This document shows, in pieces, positions 5,993 through 7,609 of a DNA stretch of 7,609 nt; the first letter of the stretch is position 1; every line of letters starts with the position of its first letter. A program made the position numbers and the translations under genes. Below the pieces are notes generated by a model. That model saw nothing but the letters and a program-made list of their open reading frames with translations, did not search any database and was not told the DNA's origin. This DNA is from an uncultured Clostridia bacterium (lineage in GTDB: Bacteria > Bacillota > Clostridia > Oscillospirales > Ruminococcaceae): the NCBI GenBank assembly GCA_937892655.1, contig CALBJC010000124.1, positions 1 through 7,609 on the forward strand, given 5' to 3'.

Positions 5993-6472
5993 TTAATCCT
6001 TTTTATTATTTTTCAGAAAAACGAATATGAACGATAAAATTACATATATCAGAAGTGAAATAAAGTTTGATATTTCAGAAAAGAAGTTTAATATTGCATT
6101 GATGTATTCGCTTTTTGTAAATATCTTAATACCGATTATAGCTGATAAAACAGCACTTATCAATACAGCTCCTGCTGCACAATCCTTCGATTTTCTGATA
6201 TTATCACGTTTTTCTTTTGTGACTTCATCACATAGATGTTCAATTGCTGTATTGATAAGTTCAAAGCCTAAAACAATTGCTATGCAGATTATGATAGCTA
6301 AAAATTCAGCATCAGTAATATTTGCTATCATTCCAAGAATGATAGTTAAAATCGCAAATGAGATATGAAACCTGAAGTTTCGTTCTGAATTGATTGTGAC
6401 TATAAAGCCACGAAAAGCAAAGAAAAACGACTTGAAAAAGCGTTGTAAGTTATTAATGAGGATTCTCATCAT
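5993..6472 (-). CDS. dgkA: Diacylglycerol kinase family membrane protein (probable undecaprenol kinase)
   Basis: This integral membrane lipid kinase belongs to the prokaryotic DgkA family; Gram-positive members mainly phosphorylate undecaprenol, feeding the lipid carrier for cell-wall synthesis. The family signature ELINTAIEHL spans 71-80, with E30, E71, N74, E78 and D97 matching the positions of conserved active-site residues. Hydrophobic segments lie at about 37-52, 56-75 and 98-117. A fourth lies at about 136-153, followed by a Lys/Asn-rich tail. The minimal family has three segments in about 120-130 residues, so the last ~40 residues are an extension; no PAP2 motifs are visible in it. The start is uncertain: ATG at 6472 or 6469, both inside the ybeY end (20-base overlap) and without a strong ribosome binding site, so translation may depend on ribosomes finishing ybeY. 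The cdd gene often found between dgkA and era is absent. Confidence 0.9.
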   Translation of the reverse strand: MMRILINNLQRFFKSFFFAFRGFIVTINSERNFRFHISFAILTIILGMIANITDAEFLAIIICIAIVLGFELINTAIEHLCDEVTKEKRDNIRKSKDCAAGAVLISAVLSAIIGIKIFTKSEYINAILNFFSEISNFISLLIYVILSFIFVFLKNNKKD

Positions 6473-6971
6473 GTTCGATTACGAAGCTTGTATCGCGTGA
6501 AATTCCAAGCTCTGAAAGTATTACTTCTTCCTTTTCTCGCATAATACGAGCTTCGAGCTTATCATTTACATGGTCATAACCAAGTAAATGTAACATTGAA
6601 TGTACTGTTAAAAAACCAACTTCTCGTTCCAGTGAATGTCCGTATTCATTAGCTTGTCTGGCGGCAGTTTCAAGGCTGATAATTACATCGCCAAGCATAT
6701 ATGCGTTTGTTTCGTTGTTATAGTCATACTCATCATCTTCGCCAAGTGGAAAAGACAATACATCTGTAGATTTATCGATGTTTCTGAAGTCACGATTAAG
6801 TTCTTTGATCTGACTATCATCAACAAATGAAACACTGACTTCTGCACATTCATCAAAGTTTTCATGCTCTAAAACTGCATGACAGCATTTTCTTATAAGT
6901 AATCTTATACCCGTAGGTACTTTCATTACTGACTGATTATTTGAAATTTCAACTCTGACTTTACAAGCCAT
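6453..6971 (-). CDS. ybeY: Endoribonuclease YbeY
   Basis: YbeY is a zinc-dependent single-strand endoribonuclease needed for 16S rRNA 3'-end maturation and ribosome quality control. The metal site is complete: HSMLHLLGYDH carries H124, H128 and H134 in the HxxxHxxxxxH arrangement. Upstream is the conserved block LNRDFRNIDKSTDVLSFPL (about 58-76) and the GDVIIS strand (94-99). The 172-residue length is normal, with a slightly long acidic and Asn-rich loop at about 78-90 (GEDDEYDYNNETN). Its ATG overlaps the phoH stop by one base (TAATG), and its 3' end overlaps dgkA by 20 bases. Neighbours phoH and era form the same set in most Firmicutes. Confidence 0.96.
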   Translation of the reverse strand: MACKVRVEISNNQSVMKVPTGIRLLIRKCCHAVLEHENFDECAEVSVSFVDDSQIKELNRDFRNIDKSTDVLSFPLGEDDEYDYNNETNAYMLGDVIISLETAARQANEYGHSLEREVGFLTVHSMLHLLGYDHVNDKLEARIMREKEEVILSELGISRDTSFVIEHDENPH

Positions 6972-7609
6972 TATCGTTTCTTCCCTTCGTCATTGTATTT
7001 TTCGTATGCCTTGATAATGTCCTGAACAAGCTTGTGTCTTACAACATCTTGTCCTGTAAAACGAACAATATCAATCTGTTCCATATTCTTAAGAATTTTT
7101 GTTACCTCAACAAGACCTGAGCGTTTGCCATCAGGCAAGTCAATCTGTGTAACGTCACCTGTAACAACAACTTTAGAGTTAAAGCCCATACGTGTTAAAA
7201 ACATTTTCATCTGTTCGGGAGTTGTATTCTGGGCTTCATCAAGAATAATAAAACTGTCATCAAGTGTACGTCCGCGCATATATGCCAAAGGTGCCACCTC
7301 GACAGAGCCTCTTTCCTGGTACTTCTGAAATGTTTCAGCGCCTAACATATCATAAAGTGCATCGTATAAAGGCCTCAGGTAGGGATCAACTTTGTTCTGC
7401 AAATCTCCCGGCAAGAAACCCAAGCGTTCACCTGCCTCAACTGCCGGTCTTGTGAGGATAATGCGATTAACCGTTCTTTCGCGAAATGATGCCACAGCAG
7501 CTGCAACTGCTAAATAAGTTTTGCCGGTACCTGCAGGACCTACACCAAATGTAACTACATTTTTAGAAATACATTCTACATATTTACGTTGCGATATTGT
7601 TTTAGGTTT
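6971..7609 (-). CDS. phoH: PhoH-like ATPase, N-terminus outside the window
   Basis: The minus-strand frame is open from the window edge to TAA at 6973-6971, giving 212 residues. The true start lies beyond base 7609, so the GTG codon at 7495 is an internal Val, not a start. The visible part is the P-loop domain: Walker A GPAGTGKT (visible residues 24-31), then [17 protein letters not shown], the helix with [33 protein letters not shown] with Walker B D and E, and the sensor-like [12 protein letters not shown]. PhoH proteins are about 320 residues, so roughly 100 N-terminal residues are missing. This domain resembles the helicase/ATPase core of superfamily 1. The role is not settled; linkage to ybeY and era suggests RNA metabolism or ribosome maturation. 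It is the most upstream operon gene seen here. Confidence 0.95.
   Translation of the reverse strand, partial: KPKTISQRKYVECISKNVVTFGVGPAGTGKTYLAVAAAVASFRERTVNRIILTRPAVEAGERLGFLPGDLQNKVDPYLRPLYDALYDMLGAETFQKYQERGSVEVAPLAYMRGRTLDDSFIILDEAQNTTPEQMKMFLTRMGFNSKVVVTGDVTQIDLPDGKRSGLVEVTKILKNMEQIDIVRFTGQDVVRHKLVQDIIKAYEKYNDEGKKR

Noticed and set aside
6027..6368. A 113-codon plus-strand ORF antisense to dgkA.
   Set aside because: dgkA has an unmistakable family motif in the other strand. The antisense frame lacks a ribosome binding site and its hydrophobicity mirrors the membrane gene.
7032..7455. Two plus-strand ORFs antisense to phoH.
   Set aside because: Shadows of the strongly conserved PhoH ATPase; no independent start signals or motifs.

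Overview
The window is AT-rich chromosomal DNA from a low-GC Gram-positive bacterium, most likely a member of the Clostridia. The gut Ruminococcaceae/Oscillospirales group is my best guess. This rests on strong GAGGTG/GGAGG ribosome binding sites, the Firmicutes gene order phoH-ybeY-dgkA-era-yqzL-recO, a MutS2 with a C-terminal Smr domain, and an Xer-type recombinase with an acidic insertion that I associate with clostridial relatives. The lineage is inference from protein character; no search was run.

Plus strand, 1-1731. The window opens inside the tail of an unidentified gene (1-135). Its stop overlaps the start of a 115-codon ORF by one base (TAATG). That ORF (135-482) is a chimera. Its first ~39 residues are the Rossmann start of a Gfo/Idh/MocA oxidoreductase, and the rest is the C-terminal domain of a U32-family peptidase. 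It ends at a good intrinsic terminator (487-516). A 192-bp spacer follows with a near-consensus extended -10 promoter, an imperfect tandem 26-bp repeat that duplicates the -10, and a 13-bp-arm palindrome. These precede a complete tyrosine recombinase of the XerC/XerD type (709-1731).

Convergence point, 1731-1761. A single A/T-flanked hairpin lies between the recombinase and the minus-strand genes and can terminate both directions.

Minus strand, 7609-1762. One compact housekeeping operon is read right to left: phoH (5' end outside the window), ybeY, dgkA, era, yqzL, recO, mutS2. Spacing is very tight (1-nt overlap, 20-nt overlap, 5-nt gap, 94-nt gap, 50-nt overlap, 8-nt overlap), which suggests translational coupling. 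The genes link ribosome and 16S rRNA maturation (YbeY, Era, perhaps PhoH), lipid-carrier recycling (DgkA), recombinational repair (RecO) and MutS2, which is implicated in recombination control and rescue of collided ribosomes. The short yqzL gene is easily missed because it overlaps recO.

I see no CRISPR array, tRNA, rRNA, insertion sequence or clear novel defence system. The most unusual items are the oxidoreductase/peptidase chimera and the repeat-rich regulatory region before the recombinase.
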